Assembly (NCBI GenBank): GCA_019449415.1 | Contig: JAGRPP010000017.1 | Span: 186,001-250,000 of the forward strand | DNA from: Geothrix sp. | GTDB lineage: Bacteria > Acidobacteriota > Holophagae > Holophagales > Holophagaceae | Direction of reading: 5' to 3' | DNA: 64,000 nucleotides | Shown here: positions 50,143-58,928 of the stretch, one piece after another | Numbering within the stretch: the first letter of the stretch is position 1 | How the letters are laid out: every line of letters begins with the position of its first letter | Notes under the pieces: model-generated | The model's database searches: none | What the model saw: only the letters and a program-made list of their open reading frames with translations | What the model was told of the DNA's origin: nothing | Translations under genes and position numbers: made by a program

Positions 50143-50459
50143 CAGTAGCGGGGCACCGTGGGATCCAGGCGGCTGTAGGCATCGATGCCGCCGGCGAGAT
50201 GGGCCAGGTCCTTGAACCCCGCGCCCTGGAGGAAGCGCAGGGCGTAGAGGCTGCGGGTGCCGTGGTGGCAGTAGGCTGCCACGGGCCGGGAGGGATCCAG
50301 TTCGCCCACCCGGTCCGCCAGTTCGCCCAGAGGGATCAGGACGGCTCCGGGAATCCGGGCGAGGTCGTATTCCCAGGGCTCGCGAACATCGAGCCGCTGC
50401 ACGGTCCCGTCGAGATCCCGGTAGGTCTCCGGAGAGAGGTGGATGCCCTGCTCAAACAT
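50142..50459 (-). CDS. Rhodanese-like sulfurtransferase
   Basis: This 105-aa single-domain rhodanese resembles GlpE. The active loop CHHGTRS carries the catalytic Cys (near 65) and LDVREPWEYDLARIPGAVLIPLGEL is characteristic. It should transfer sulfane sulfur. The ATG at 50459 overlaps the end of the uridine kinase gene by 8 bases and has GGAGG upstream. Confidence 0.9.
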   Translation of the reverse strand: MFEQGIHLSPETYRDLDGTVQRLDVREPWEYDLARIPGAVLIPLGELADRVGELDPSRPVAAYCHHGTRSLYALRFLQGAGFKDLAHLAGGIDAYSRLDPTVPRY

Positions 50460-51105
50460 GCGGCGGTCCTCCGGAGCCGAGCACCCGGCTGCAGATGTGG
50501 TGGGTGATGACATCCAGGGCCGTGCGGTTCTCCACGCCCGTGGGCACGATCAGGTCGGCCCAGCGCTTGCTGGGTTCCACGAACTCCAGGTGCATGGGCC
50601 TCACGCTCTGTTCGTACTGATCCATGACGCTTTCCAGGCTGCGGCCCCGCTCCCGGGTGTCCCGGCGGATGCGACGCAGGATGCGGATGTCCGCGTCCGT
50701 ATCCACGAAGACCTTCATATCCAGCTGATCGCGCAGCTCCGGCAAGGCGAAGAGCAGCAGCCCCTCCAGGATCACCACCTGGCCCGGCGGCAGGGGATCC
50801 TCCCAGCCGGTGCGGTCCGACAGGGTGAAATCATAGGTCGGCTTCCGGATGCTCTCGCCGCGATGCATCGCCGACAGGTGGGAGGCCATCAGTTCCAGAT
50901 CGAAGGCGTGGGGGTGGTCCCAGTTGACGGGCCGGTCCCCGAAGCGCCCCTTCACGACCTCAAGCGGGGCGTAGTAGGCATCCATGTCCAGCAGGAGGGC
51001 GGCCACGGCCTTCTTCTTGAGCCGCTTCACCAGCTCGGCGGCCACGGAGGTCTTCCCGCTCCCGGAGCCACCCACGATGCCCACCAGCATCGGTCTGTCG
51101 ATCAT
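50452..51105 (-). CDS. udk: Uridine kinase
   Basis: Udk phosphorylates uridine and cytidine in pyrimidine salvage. The 217-aa protein has the P-loop GGSGSGKTS (start), DAYY and the VILEGLLLF strand. It heads the minus-strand group udk-rhodanese-Nudix. Confidence 0.92.
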   Translation of the reverse strand: MIDRPMLVGIVGGSGSGKTSVAAELVKRLKKKAVAALLLDMDAYYAPLEVVKGRFGDRPVNWDHPHAFDLELMASHLSAMHRGESIRKPTYDFTLSDRTGWEDPLPPGQVVILEGLLLFALPELRDQLDMKVFVDTDADIRILRRIRRDTRERGRSLESVMDQYEQSVRPMHLEFVEPSKRWADLIVPTGVENRTALDVITHHICSRVLGSGGPPHV

Positions 51106-51157
51106 GACGCCCCCTTTCTTCCATCCTACTTCACACGCCTCTGCTAAGGTTCATGCC

Positions 51158-51781
51158 ATGAAGCGCACGCGCATCACTCCCGCCCTGGCCCTTCTGGTGC
51201 TGCTGGCCGGCTGCAGTTCGGAAGATCCCCGGCTCCCCGGCAACCTCTACGAAGAGGCCCGGAAGCTGAATCTGGAGGGCCGGAGCCTCGAAGCCCGGGC
51301 CATGATGAAGCAACTGGCGGAGCGCTACCCGGATTCCGAGGCCGCCCACCAGGCCAAGCGGGACCTCTACCTCATCGAGGCCTTCGTGAGCCGCGACATG
51401 GCCGACCGCCAGCGGCAGGTCCGCGGGGCCATGAAGCGCGTCACCGATGCCCTCATCCGGTTCAGGACGAAGAAGGGAGAATATCCCGTGGCCCTGCAGG
51501 AGCTGGTGCCCGAGTACCTCGACCAGGTGCCCGAGGCGCCCTGGGGCCATCCCTTCCTCTACCGGCCCTATGTCACCCGCCCCGTGGAGGAGATCCAGGT
51601 CAAGCGGGGCCCCGTGCGGCAGAAATTCAACACCAAGTTCGACGGCTATTATCTCGCCTGCCTCGGGACCGACCTCCTGCCCGGCGGCGAAGGCCTGGCC
51701 GGCGACCTCCTCATCAAGGATGGCGCCCCCTGGAGCGAGGCGGGCCTCCCGCCCATCCCCCAGCCCCAGCCGGTGCGCTGA
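51158..51781 (+). CDS. Lipoprotein with TPR-like and pseudopilin-like parts
   Basis: The 207-aa protein has a lipoprotein signal (LLVLLAGCSS, Cys near 19), a helical stretch like two TPR helices, then a C-terminal half beginning near 90 (TDALIRFRTKKGEYPVALQELVPEYLDQVPEAPWG) that matches the soluble part of type II pseudopilins such as GspG. It lacks the prepilin leader. Such lipoproteins are common in Geothrix-like genomes but unnamed. AAGG lies 8 bases upstream of the ATG. Confidence 0.8.
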   Translation: MKRTRITPALALLVLLAGCSSEDPRLPGNLYEEARKLNLEGRSLEARAMMKQLAERYPDSEAAHQAKRDLYLIEAFVSRDMADRQRQVRGAMKRVTDALIRFRTKKGEYPVALQELVPEYLDQVPEAPWGHPFLYRPYVTRPVEEIQVKRGPVRQKFNTKFDGYYLACLGTDLLPGGEGLAGDLLIKDGAPWSEAGLPPIPQPQPVR

Positions 51782-51800
51782 GGCGCTTGCGCAAGCACAC

Positions 51801-51826
51801 GAACTGCGGCCACCGGGCCGCAGTTC
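51801..51826. terminator. Hairpin between convergent genes
   Basis: Perfect 10-bp stem GAACTGCGGC/GCCGCAGTTC with a 6-base loop lies between the lipoprotein and tdh stops. T-runs are lacking, so it is a candidate bidirectional terminator. Confidence 0.55.
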
Positions 51827-51850
51827 GCCGTCATGTCCACCCGGAAGGAG

Positions 51851-52882
51851 CTACTTCACGCCCCAGTCCAGGATCACCTTCCCGCTCTGTCCGCTCCGCA
51901 TGGCGTCGAAGCCCTTCTGGAAATCGTCGATGCCGAAGCGATGCGTGATCACGGGCGTGATGTCCAGGCCGCTCTGGATCATGGCGGCCATCTTGTACCA
52001 GGTCTCGAACATCTCGCGGCCGTAGATGCCCTTCAGGATGAGGCCCTTGAAGATCACCTGGCTCCAGTCGATGGCGCAGTCGCCCGGCAGGATGCCCAGC
52101 AGCGCCACACGGCCGCCATGGTGCATGGCCTCCAGCATGGATTCGAAGGCGTTGCGGTTGCCGCTCATCTCCAGGCCCACATCGAAGCCCTCGGTCATGC
52201 CCAGGTCCTTCATGACCTCGGGGAGGCCCTTCTTCATGGGGTTCACGGCGACTGTGGCGCCCATCTTGCGAGCCAGGTCGAGCCGGTATTCATTCACATC
52301 TGTGATCACCACATGGCGGGCACCCACATGCTTGGCGATGGCCACCGCCATGATGCCGATGGGGCCTGCACCCGTGATCAGCACATCCTCGCCCACCATG
52401 TCGAAGCTCAGGGCCGTGTGGGCCGCATTGCCGTAGGGATCGAAGATCGAGGCCACCTCGTCGGGCACATTGTCCGGGACCTTGAAGACATTGAAGGCCG
52501 GGATGGACAGGTACTCGGCGAAGGAGCCCGTGCGGTTCACGCCCACGCCCACGGTGTTGCGGCAGAGGTGGCGCTTGCCTGCCCTGCAATTGCGGCAGTG
52601 GCCGCAGGTGATGTGGCCCTCGCCGCTGACACGGTCTCCGGGCTGGTAGCCCTCCACCTCGGCACCCACCTGCTCGATGACGCCGAAATACTCGTGTCCC
52701 ACCACCATGGGCACCGGAATGGTCTTCTGGGCCCACTCGTCCCAGTTGTAGATGTGCACATCGGTACCGCAGATCGCGCTCTTGTGGACGCGGATCAGGA
52801 CATCGTTCGGCCCCACCTGGGGCATGGGCGCCTCCCCCATCCAGATGCCTTCCTCGCGCTTGGACTTCAACAGGACTTTCAT
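51851..52882 (-). CDS. tdh: L-threonine 3-dehydrogenase
   Basis: Tdh oxidises L-threonine to 2-amino-3-ketobutyrate with NAD+. The 343-aa zinc alcohol-dehydrogenase-like protein has the catalytic zinc residues in [13 protein letters not shown] and GHEYFG, and the structural zinc loop [15 protein letters not shown]. The ATG at 52882 has GGAGG 6 bases upstream and gives the usual length; the frame runs further up into the intergenic region. Its partner kbl lies at 55583, separated by three plus-strand genes. Confidence 0.95.
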   Translation of the reverse strand: MKVLLKSKREEGIWMGEAPMPQVGPNDVLIRVHKSAICGTDVHIYNWDEWAQKTIPVPMVVGHEYFGVIEQVGAEVEGYQPGDRVSGEGHITCGHCRNCRAGKRHLCRNTVGVGVNRTGSFAEYLSIPAFNVFKVPDNVPDEVASIFDPYGNAAHTALSFDMVGEDVLITGAGPIGIMAVAIAKHVGARHVVITDVNEYRLDLARKMGATVAVNPMKKGLPEVMKDLGMTEGFDVGLEMSGNRNAFESMLEAMHHGGRVALLGILPGDCAIDWSQVIFKGLILKGIYGREMFETWYKMAAMIQSGLDITPVITHRFGIDDFQKGFDAMRSGQSGKVILDWGVK

Positions 52883-53098
52883 GCGTGCCTCCAACCGCAC
52901 CATTTCATCATCAAGGGCAAGGCCGGCCAACTTCGGCCTTCCCGACTTGACGATTCGAGAAACCGGCCGATAAGGTGCTTCCAGGCTTTCCATGACTTCC
53001 ACCCCCCTGCGGCCCAACCGCCATTCCAATCGGTTCCCTCGCGCGGATCGCGTGTGGGCCGGTGAGGGCGTCTCCTAGATCCCTGGTTTCCCGGACCA

Positions 53099-53136
53099 CC
53101 CCCGATTCGCGACAGCGGATCGGGGGTTTTTCTTTT
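53099..53136 (+). terminator. Terminator-like hairpin just before asnB
   Basis: The stem CCCCCGAT/ATCGGGGG (53099-53106 and 53119-53126) is followed directly by TTTTTCTTTT. It ends 10 bases before the asnB start codon and overlaps the ribosome-binding region. On this strand no other gene ends upstream, so it may act as an attenuator. Confidence 0.8.
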
Positions 53137-53145
53137 GGAGTCTCC

Positions 53146-54843
53146 ATGTGCGGCATTCTCACCATCCTCGGCATCGATCCGACCCGGTCCAATCCCGCCG
53201 AGCTCCGGCGTCAGGCTCTGGCCATGGCGCGGAAGATCCGCCATCGGGGGCCCGACTGGAGCGGCATCTTCGCCGATGACCGGGCGATCCTCGTCCACGA
53301 GCGGCTGTCCATCGTGGATGTGGAGCATGGCGCCCAGCCCCTGATCGACACCCTCCAGGGCACCGTGCTGGCGGTCAACGGCGAGATTTACAACCACCGG
53401 GACCTCCAGGAGGAGCTGCAGGAGCCCCACGACTTCCAGACCCTGTCGGACTGCGAGGTGATCCTCTACCTCTACGACGAACGGTCTCCCAAGGAGTTCC
53501 TCAACCGCATGAACGGCATCTTCGCGTTCGTCCTCTACGATCCCAAGCGGGGGACCTTCCTCATCGCCCGGGATCCCATCGGCGTGGTGCCGCTCTATGT
53601 GGGCTGGGACGAGGCCGGCAACTTGTACGCCGCCTCGGAGATGAAGGCCCTGGTGGGCCACTGCGAACGGATCCGCGAGTTCCCGCCGGGGCACTTCTTC
53701 CTGGGGCACCAGGCGGACAGGGGGTTCCAGCGCTACTACGAACCGGACTGGGCCGAGCCCGGCCGGGTGCCGCAGGAACCCTATGACCCCGCGGCCCTCC
53801 GGAAGGCCCTGGAGGCCGCCGTGCGCCGCCAGCTCATGTGCGATGTGCCCTATGGCGTCCTGATCTCGGGCGGCGTGGACTCCTCGCTGATCGCCGCCAT
53901 CGCCGCCCAGTACCGGGAGGGCCGGGTGGAAGCGGGCGGCAGCGCCCCGGCCTGGTGGCCCCGGATCCACAGCTTCGCCGTGGGGCTGAAGGGTGCGCCG
54001 GACCTCGGCCCCGCGCGGCTGGTGGCCGACCACATCGGCGCCATCCACCACGAGATCCACTTCACAGTGCAGGAGGGCCTGGATGCCCTCTCGGATGTGA
54101 TCTACCACCTGGAGACCTTCGACATCACGACGATCCGGGCCTCCACGCCCATGTACCTCATGATGCGGAAGATCCGGGCCATGGGCATCAAGATGGTGCT
54201 GTCGGGCGAGGGGGCCGACGAGATTTTTGGCGGCTACCTCTACTTCCACAAGGCGCCGGACGGGGCCGAGCTGCACGCGGAAACCGTGCGGAAGCTCCAG
54301 AAACTGCACCTCTACGACTGCGCCCGGGCCAACAAATCCAGCGCCGCCTGGGGCGTGGAGGCCCGGGTCCCCTTCCTCGATCGCGAGTTCCTCGATGTGG
54401 CCATGCGCCTGGACCCCTCGGTGAAATTGCCGCGCAACGCCGCCCGGCCCCGCCCCATCGAGAAATATCCCCTGCGCAAGGCCTTCGAGGGGCTCATCCC
54501 GGACGAGGTGCTGTGGCGGCAGAAGGAGCAGTTCTCGGATGGGGTCGGCTATGCCTGGATCGATGCCCTCAAGGCCGCCGCCGAGCGCGAGATCAGCGAC
54601 GCCATGATGCAGACCGCAGCGGCCCGCTTCCCCGTGAAGACGCCCGAAACCAAGGAAGCCTACTTCTACCGCCAGTTCTTCGAGCACCACTTCCCTTCCG
54701 CTGCCGCCGTCGAGTGCGTGCCCCACGAGCGCAGCGTGGCCTGCAGCACGCCCATCGCCCTGGCCTGGGATGCGGCCTTCGCGACCATGGCCGATCCCTC
54801 CGGGCGGGCCGTGCGCGATGTCCACCAGCAGGGCCACCGCTAG
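53146..54843 (+). CDS. asnB: Glutamine-hydrolysing asparagine synthetase
   Basis: AsnB makes asparagine from aspartate, ATP and glutamine nitrogen. The 565-aa protein has Cys2 as N-terminal nucleophile after Met (MCGIL), the glutaminase residues in VNGEIYNH, the PP-loop SGGVDSS near 240 and the end region LSGEGADEIFGGY. The start at 53146 is fixed by the catalytic Cys; the upstream frame is spurious. GGAG is 6 bases upstream, directly after a T-rich terminator-like hairpin. Confidence 0.96.
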   Translation: MCGILTILGIDPTRSNPAELRRQALAMARKIRHRGPDWSGIFADDRAILVHERLSIVDVEHGAQPLIDTLQGTVLAVNGEIYNHRDLQEELQEPHDFQTLSDCEVILYLYDERSPKEFLNRMNGIFAFVLYDPKRGTFLIARDPIGVVPLYVGWDEAGNLYAASEMKALVGHCERIREFPPGHFFLGHQADRGFQRYYEPDWAEPGRVPQEPYDPAALRKALEAAVRRQLMCDVPYGVLISGGVDSSLIAAIAAQYREGRVEAGGSAPAWWPRIHSFAVGLKGAPDLGPARLVADHIGAIHHEIHFTVQEGLDALSDVIYHLETFDITTIRASTPMYLMMRKIRAMGIKMVLSGEGADEIFGGYLYFHKAPDGAELHAETVRKLQKLHLYDCARANKSSAAWGVEARVPFLDREFLDVAMRLDPSVKLPRNAARPRPIEKYPLRKAFEGLIPDEVLWRQKEQFSDGVGYAWIDALKAAAEREISDAMMQTAAARFPVKTPETKEAYFYRQFFEHHFPSAAAVECVPHERSVACSTPIALAWDAAFATMADPSGRAVRDVHQQGHR

Positions 54844-54891
54844 CCTCCGGATCTCCCGCCCGCGCTATCATGCATCGACCAGCAGACCTGG

Positions 54892-55272
54892 ATGCCAGTG
54901 GTGAGCGTGCCTTCCGACCAACGACAGTTTCCCCGCGTCCCCATCGCCTACCGGGTGAAGGTGGTGACCGGCGACCAGATCCTCGCCTTCCCCTCGGCGA
55001 TCAACATCAGCCTGGGCGGCATCCTGGTCGGGGGCACGGAGCGGCTTCCCCTCGGCAGCGCCTGCGGCGTGGCCATCCTCCTCGAGGAGGCCGAGGCCGG
55101 GAAGCGGATCGTGACCCGGGGCACTGTGGTCCGGGCCGATGCGGATGGCATGGCCATCGCGTTCTCCAGAGACCTCGACCCGTCCAGCCTCGACGCCCTG
55201 AGGGCCTTGATCCGATCCCTGAACCCCGAGACTGATCAGGCCTTCGAGGCCCCCATCAAGGCCTGCGGTTAG
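54892..55272 (+). CDS. PilZ-domain protein
   Basis: This 126-aa protein is a single PilZ domain: RQFPR (the RxxxR motif) and NISLGGI (the [DN]xSxxG motif) form the c-di-GMP site. It should bind c-di-GMP. Its start is uncertain among ATG 54892 and nearby GTGs. It follows asnB by 48 bases. Confidence 0.85.
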   Translation: MPVVSVPSDQRQFPRVPIAYRVKVVTGDQILAFPSAINISLGGILVGGTERLPLGSACGVAILLEEAEAGKRIVTRGTVVRADADGMAIAFSRDLDPSSLDALRALIRSLNPETDQAFEAPIKACG

Positions 55273-55323
55273 CCGCCTCCCGACCGGAAGCGCCCGCCAT
55301 CCGAATCTGCCCCTGGAGCCCCC

Positions 55324-55581
55324 GTGCAGCCCCCTGAATCCGCCTTCTCGCGCCTCATGGACTACATCAAACCCGGCTCCGCCGCCCAGGGCACCGCCGG
55401 GGAGGCCGCCAGAGAGGCATGGACCCCGCCCGTCTTCGAGCGGTACGAAGACATCAAGCCCTGGCTGGCCGAGTCCGTCCTGAGCGCCACGATGTACGAA
55501 CGGTTCCCGGATGGCCGCTGGACCATCCAGCTCCTGCTGAAGGAGCAGAACCCGGGAACCTACCGGTACATCGTGCTCTAG
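55324..55581 (+). CDS. Small conserved-looking protein of unknown function
   Basis: This 85-aa protein has no recognisable domain. It has a charged C-terminal half (YEDIKPWLAESVLSATMYER, then RWTIQLLLKEQN) with coding-type composition. GTG start with GGAG about 8 bases upstream. It ends 1 base before the kbl stop on the other strand. Could be partner of the PilZ protein. Confidence 0.6.
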   Translation: MQPPESAFSRLMDYIKPGSAAQGTAGEAAREAWTPPVFERYEDIKPWLAESVLSATMYERFPDGRWTIQLLLKEQNPGTYRYIVL

Positions 55582-55582
55582 G

Positions 55583-56776
55583 TCAGGCGATCACCTTCAG
55601 CTCGCGGCCCACCTTGGTGAAGGCGGCGATGGCGTGATCGAGGTCCGCGCGGGTGTGGGCGGCGCTCATCTGGGTGCGGATGCGGGCCTGGCCCTTGGGC
55701 ACCACGGGGAAGAAGAAGCCGATGACATAGACGCCCTCATCGAGGAGCCGCTTGGCGAACCCCTGGGCCAGGGGCGCCTCGTAGAGCATGACCGGCACGA
55801 TGGGATGCTCGCCCGGCAGCAGCTTGAACCCGGCCTTCTCCATCCCAGTGCGGAAGTAGCGGGCGTTCTCGTGCACCTGCCGGATGAGGCCCTGGCTGTC
55901 CTTGAGCAGGTCCAGCACCTTCAGGGTCGCCGCCACGATGGCCGGGGCCACGGAATTCGAGAACAGGTAGGGCCGGGCCTTTTGGCGCAGCCAGTCGATG
56001 GCCTCGCGCTTCCCGGCGATGTAGCCACCGGAGGCGCCACCCAGAGCCTTGCCGAAGGTGCCCGTCATGAAGTCCACACGCCCCATAACGCCACAGTGCT
56101 CATGCGTGCCGCGACCATTCACGCCCATGAAACCCACGGCGTGGCTGTCATCCACCATCACCATGGCGCCGTACTTCTCCGCCAGGTCGCAGATGGCCGC
56201 GAGCTTGGCGATGTAGCCATCCATGCTGAAGACGCCGTCGGTCACCACCAGCTTGAAGCGGGCTCCGGCGGCATCCGCGGCTTTCAGCTGGGCTTCCAGG
56301 TCGGCCATGTCCGAGTTGGCGTAGCGGAAGCGCTTGGCCTTGCAGAGCCGGATGCCGTCGATGATGGAGGCGTGGTTCAGGGCGTCGCTGATGATCGCGT
56401 CCTCCTCCCCCAGCAGGCCCTCGAAGATGGCGCCGTTGGCATCGAAGCAGGAGGAATACAGCTGCGTGTCCTCGAAGCCGAGGAAGGCGGCGAGCTTGAG
56501 CTCGAGTTCCCGGTGGATGTCCTGGGTGCCGCAGATAAACCGCACCGAGGCCATGCCGAAGCCGTGGCCATCCATCACCGCCTTGGCGGCCTGGATGACT
56601 TCTGGATGGTTCGCCAGGCCGAGGTAGTTGTTGGCGCACAGGCACACCACATCCCGGCCGTTGGCCTTCATCTGGGGCTGCTGCGGCGAGGTGATGACGC
56701 GCTCGGTCTTGTAGAGTCCGGCCTCCTTCAGCAGCTCGATCTCACGGTTGAGGTGGGCCAGGTAGCCAGGATTCAC
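55583..56776 (-). CDS. kbl: Glycine C-acetyltransferase (2-amino-3-ketobutyrate CoA ligase)
   Basis: Kbl cleaves 2-amino-3-ketobutyrate with CoA to glycine and acetyl-CoA, the step after Tdh. The 397-aa PLP enzyme has [35 protein letters not shown] and the PLP Lys in [13 protein letters not shown] (near 242). Normal length. tdh is 2.7 kb away on the same strand with asnB, the PilZ gene and the small gene in between on the other strand. Confidence 0.96.
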   Translation of the reverse strand: MNPGYLAHLNREIELLKEAGLYKTERVITSPQQPQMKANGRDVVCLCANNYLGLANHPEVIQAAKAVMDGHGFGMASVRFICGTQDIHRELELKLAAFLGFEDTQLYSSCFDANGAIFEGLLGEEDAIISDALNHASIIDGIRLCKAKRFRYANSDMADLEAQLKAADAAGARFKLVVTDGVFSMDGYIAKLAAICDLAEKYGAMVMVDDSHAVGFMGVNGRGTHEHCGVMGRVDFMTGTFGKALGGASGGYIAGKREAIDWLRQKARPYLFSNSVAPAIVAATLKVLDLLKDSQGLIRQVHENARYFRTGMEKAGFKLLPGEHPIVPVMLYEAPLAQGFAKRLLDEGVYVIGFFFPVVPKGQARIRTQMSAAHTRADLDHAIAAFTKVGRELKVIA

Positions 56777-56875
56777 GGCAATCTCCTATCGTCAGCAACT
56801 TGATAGGATACTGCGAGGTTGAAAGGCTGGCACCGAGTTGTGTCACCATCCTTGCGAACCGGAGAGGAACCGACC

Positions 56876-57421
56876 ATGCGCCCTGCCCTGCTCCTTCCCG
56901 TCCTCCTGCTCACCCTGGCCTGCAGCTCCAAGCTGGAGCGCGGCAAGGCCGAGGACCTGATCCGCAAGGATTACCCCGTCGTGGTTCCCGTCACCGTGCC
57001 AGAGAAGGCCAGTGCGACGAAGGGCAGCCCCGAGCACCTGCGCCTGGGAGCGCTCAAGGAGAACCTCGACAAAAGCGGCTGGTTCGACACCACCGTGCAG
57101 ACCGAGGGCGATCGGGAGTCCTTCACCTTCCGCCTGAAGGCCGACGCCCCCAAGATGATCAAGGCCGCGCCCAAGGGGTTCTCCCTGCCCGCAGCCGAGG
57201 CCACCTTTGTCCGGGCCATCCGGCTGGAGCCCACCCGGGAGGGGGCCCGCGTCACCTACGAAATCCGCCTGGAGAAGCCCACGGCCCAGTTCCCCCTCTT
57301 CCAGGCCCTGCATCCGGACGCGAAGGTGGGGCAGACCAAGCAGCGTCATGCCACCTTCGAGCGGCGCCGGGGCTCCTGGGAACTGACGGGGACCGACGAA
57401 GCCTTCCGCAAGGCCGAATGA
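56876..57421 (+). CDS. Lipoprotein of unknown function
   Basis: The 181-aa protein starts with a lipoprotein signal (LLLTLACSS, Cys near 14). The rest is a beta-rich domain without a known motif that I recognise (for example VTYEIRLEKPTAQFPLFQAL, ELTGTDEAFRKAE). GGAGAGG is 8 bases upstream of the ATG. It precedes the MFS gene by 75 bases. Confidence 0.75.
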   Translation: MRPALLLPVLLLTLACSSKLERGKAEDLIRKDYPVVVPVTVPEKASATKGSPEHLRLGALKENLDKSGWFDTTVQTEGDRESFTFRLKADAPKMIKAAPKGFSLPAAEATFVRAIRLEPTREGARVTYEIRLEKPTAQFPLFQALHPDAKVGQTKQRHATFERRRGSWELTGTDEAFRKAE

Positions 57422-57496
57422 CTTTGACCAGAGTTACAGCCTCGTCACTTGGGGGCCGGCAGACCCTCCAGTACCCTTGAAGGCATCGAGGTTCCC

Positions 57497-58840
57497 TTGA
57501 AGCACAGTCCCGCCTTTCGTCTGCGCCGGTTCCTGAACTGGTTTCCCCTGGGACTGACCTACGCGGCCATGTACATGGGCCGTTACAACTTCAATATCGT
57601 GAAGAACGACATCGGCGCCTGGTACCACCTGGACAAGGCGCAGATGGGCCTCATCGCCTCGGCGGGCTTCTGGACCTACGGCCTCGCCGTGGCCTTCAAC
57701 GGCCCCCTCGCCGACCGCATCGGCGGGCGCAAGGCGATCCTCGTGGGTTCCCTGGGTGCCGCCCTCCTGAACCTGGCCATCGGGTTCATGTTCCTGAACG
57801 GGCATGTCACCCAGATCCTGGTGAGCATGAGCCTGCTCTGGAGCCTGAACATGTACTTCCAGAGCTTCGGGGCCCTGTCCGTGGTGAAGGTGAACAGCAC
57901 CTGGTTCCATGTGCAGGAGCGCGGCGTCTTCGGCGGCATCTTCGGGATCATGATCAGCTCGGGCTACTTCCTGGCCACCACCATCGGAGCCTGGCTGCTC
58001 GCCAGTTCCCGCAGCTGGACGGTCATCTGGTTCGTGCCGGCCGCCGCCATGGCGTTCATGTTCGCCGTGGACTGGTTCCTGGTGCGCAACCGCCCCAGCC
58101 ATGCCGGATACCCCGACTTCGACACCGGGGATGGCTCCAACGCCGGCTCTGCCGAAGATGCCCCCCTGCCCCTCCGCGACCTGATCAAGAAGGTCTTCCA
58201 CAACCCCATCATCGTGTCGCTCATCTTCGCGGAGTTCTGCACGGGCTTCGTGCGCCAGGGGGTGATGCTCTACTTCACCGAATACCTGCAGGAGATCTAC
58301 CACCTGGGCAAGAAGGAGTACCTCTTCTGGTGGACCGGCATCGCCTTCATGGGCGGCGGCATCCTCGGGGGCCTGCTCTGCGGGTGGATGAGCGACAAGC
58401 TGTTCCAGTCCCGGCGTCCGCCCGTGGCCTTCTTCTTCTACCTGGTGCAGGTGGTCATGCTGGGCCTGCTGGGCATGACCCTGGGCCAGGGCACCTGGGG
58501 CGGCCAGATCTGGGCCGTGATCCTGCTGGGCCTCACCGCCATGTTCATCTTCGGCGTCCACGGCATGCTCAGCGGCACCGCCAGCATGGATTTTGGAGGA
58601 CGGAAGGCCGCGGCCTCGGTGGCCGGGGCCCTGGACGGCATCCAGTACATCGGCTCCGGCCTGACGGGCTTCGGCCTGGGCTGGATCCTCAAGACCTACG
58701 GCTGGGACGGCGTGGCCATCCACGGCCACCAGCCGGCCCACGCCTGGGTCTGGGTGGGCTCCATCATCCCCTTCAGCCTCATCGGCGCCTTCATCATGAC
58801 CCGCATCTGGAACGCCAAGGCGGGCGCCGGGGCGCACTGA
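57497..58840 (+). CDS. MFS transporter of the organophosphate:phosphate antiporter type
   Basis: The 447-aa protein has 12 hydrophobic segments. Its N-terminus LNWFPLGLTYAAMYMGRYNFN and the later GRKAAASVAGALDGIQYIGSGLTGFGLG strand match the GlpT/UhpT/PgtP group, which exchanges sugar or glycerol phosphates for phosphate. The substrate cannot be defined. I chose the TTG at 57497 with GAGG 5 bases upstream; the TTG at 57449 is a longer option. A CACAGAG-rich palindrome follows it. Confidence 0.85.
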   Translation: MKHSPAFRLRRFLNWFPLGLTYAAMYMGRYNFNIVKNDIGAWYHLDKAQMGLIASAGFWTYGLAVAFNGPLADRIGGRKAILVGSLGAALLNLAIGFMFLNGHVTQILVSMSLLWSLNMYFQSFGALSVVKVNSTWFHVQERGVFGGIFGIMISSGYFLATTIGAWLLASSRSWTVIWFVPAAAMAFMFAVDWFLVRNRPSHAGYPDFDTGDGSNAGSAEDAPLPLRDLIKKVFHNPIIVSLIFAEFCTGFVRQGVMLYFTEYLQEIYHLGKKEYLFWWTGIAFMGGGILGGLLCGWMSDKLFQSRRPPVAFFFYLVQVVMLGLLGMTLGQGTWGGQIWAVILLGLTAMFIFGVHGMLSGTASMDFGGRKAAASVAGALDGIQYIGSGLTGFGLGWILKTYGWDGVAIHGHQPAHAWVWVGSIIPFSLIGAFIMTRIWNAKAGAGAH

Positions 58841-58849
58841 ACTGAAGAT

Positions 58850-58919
58850 CAACCACAGAGGACACAGAGACCGCAGAGAAAAGCCAAGCTCCCTCTGCGC
58901 TCTCTGTGGCCTCTGTGGT
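58850..58919. repeat. CACAGAG-rich palindrome, copy 1
   Basis: Two 28-base arms (58850-58877 and 58892-58919) pair at 26 of 28 positions around a 14-base loop. It lies between the convergent MFS and P-loop genes and could serve as terminator for either. The same words occur in a related element after rpoD. Confidence 0.85.
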
Positions 58920-58928
58920 TAAAGGCTT

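Noticed and set aside
52883-53145. T-box riboswitch ahead of asnB
   Set aside because: I found no T-box consensus such as AGGGTGGNACCGCG; only a simple stem with T-run.
52879-54837. Minus-strand open frame of 652 codons across asnB
   Set aside because: It is antisense to asnB, whose Cys2, PP-loop and other motifs are intact; the frame is open only because of high GC, and its translation is His/Gly/Val-rich without domains.
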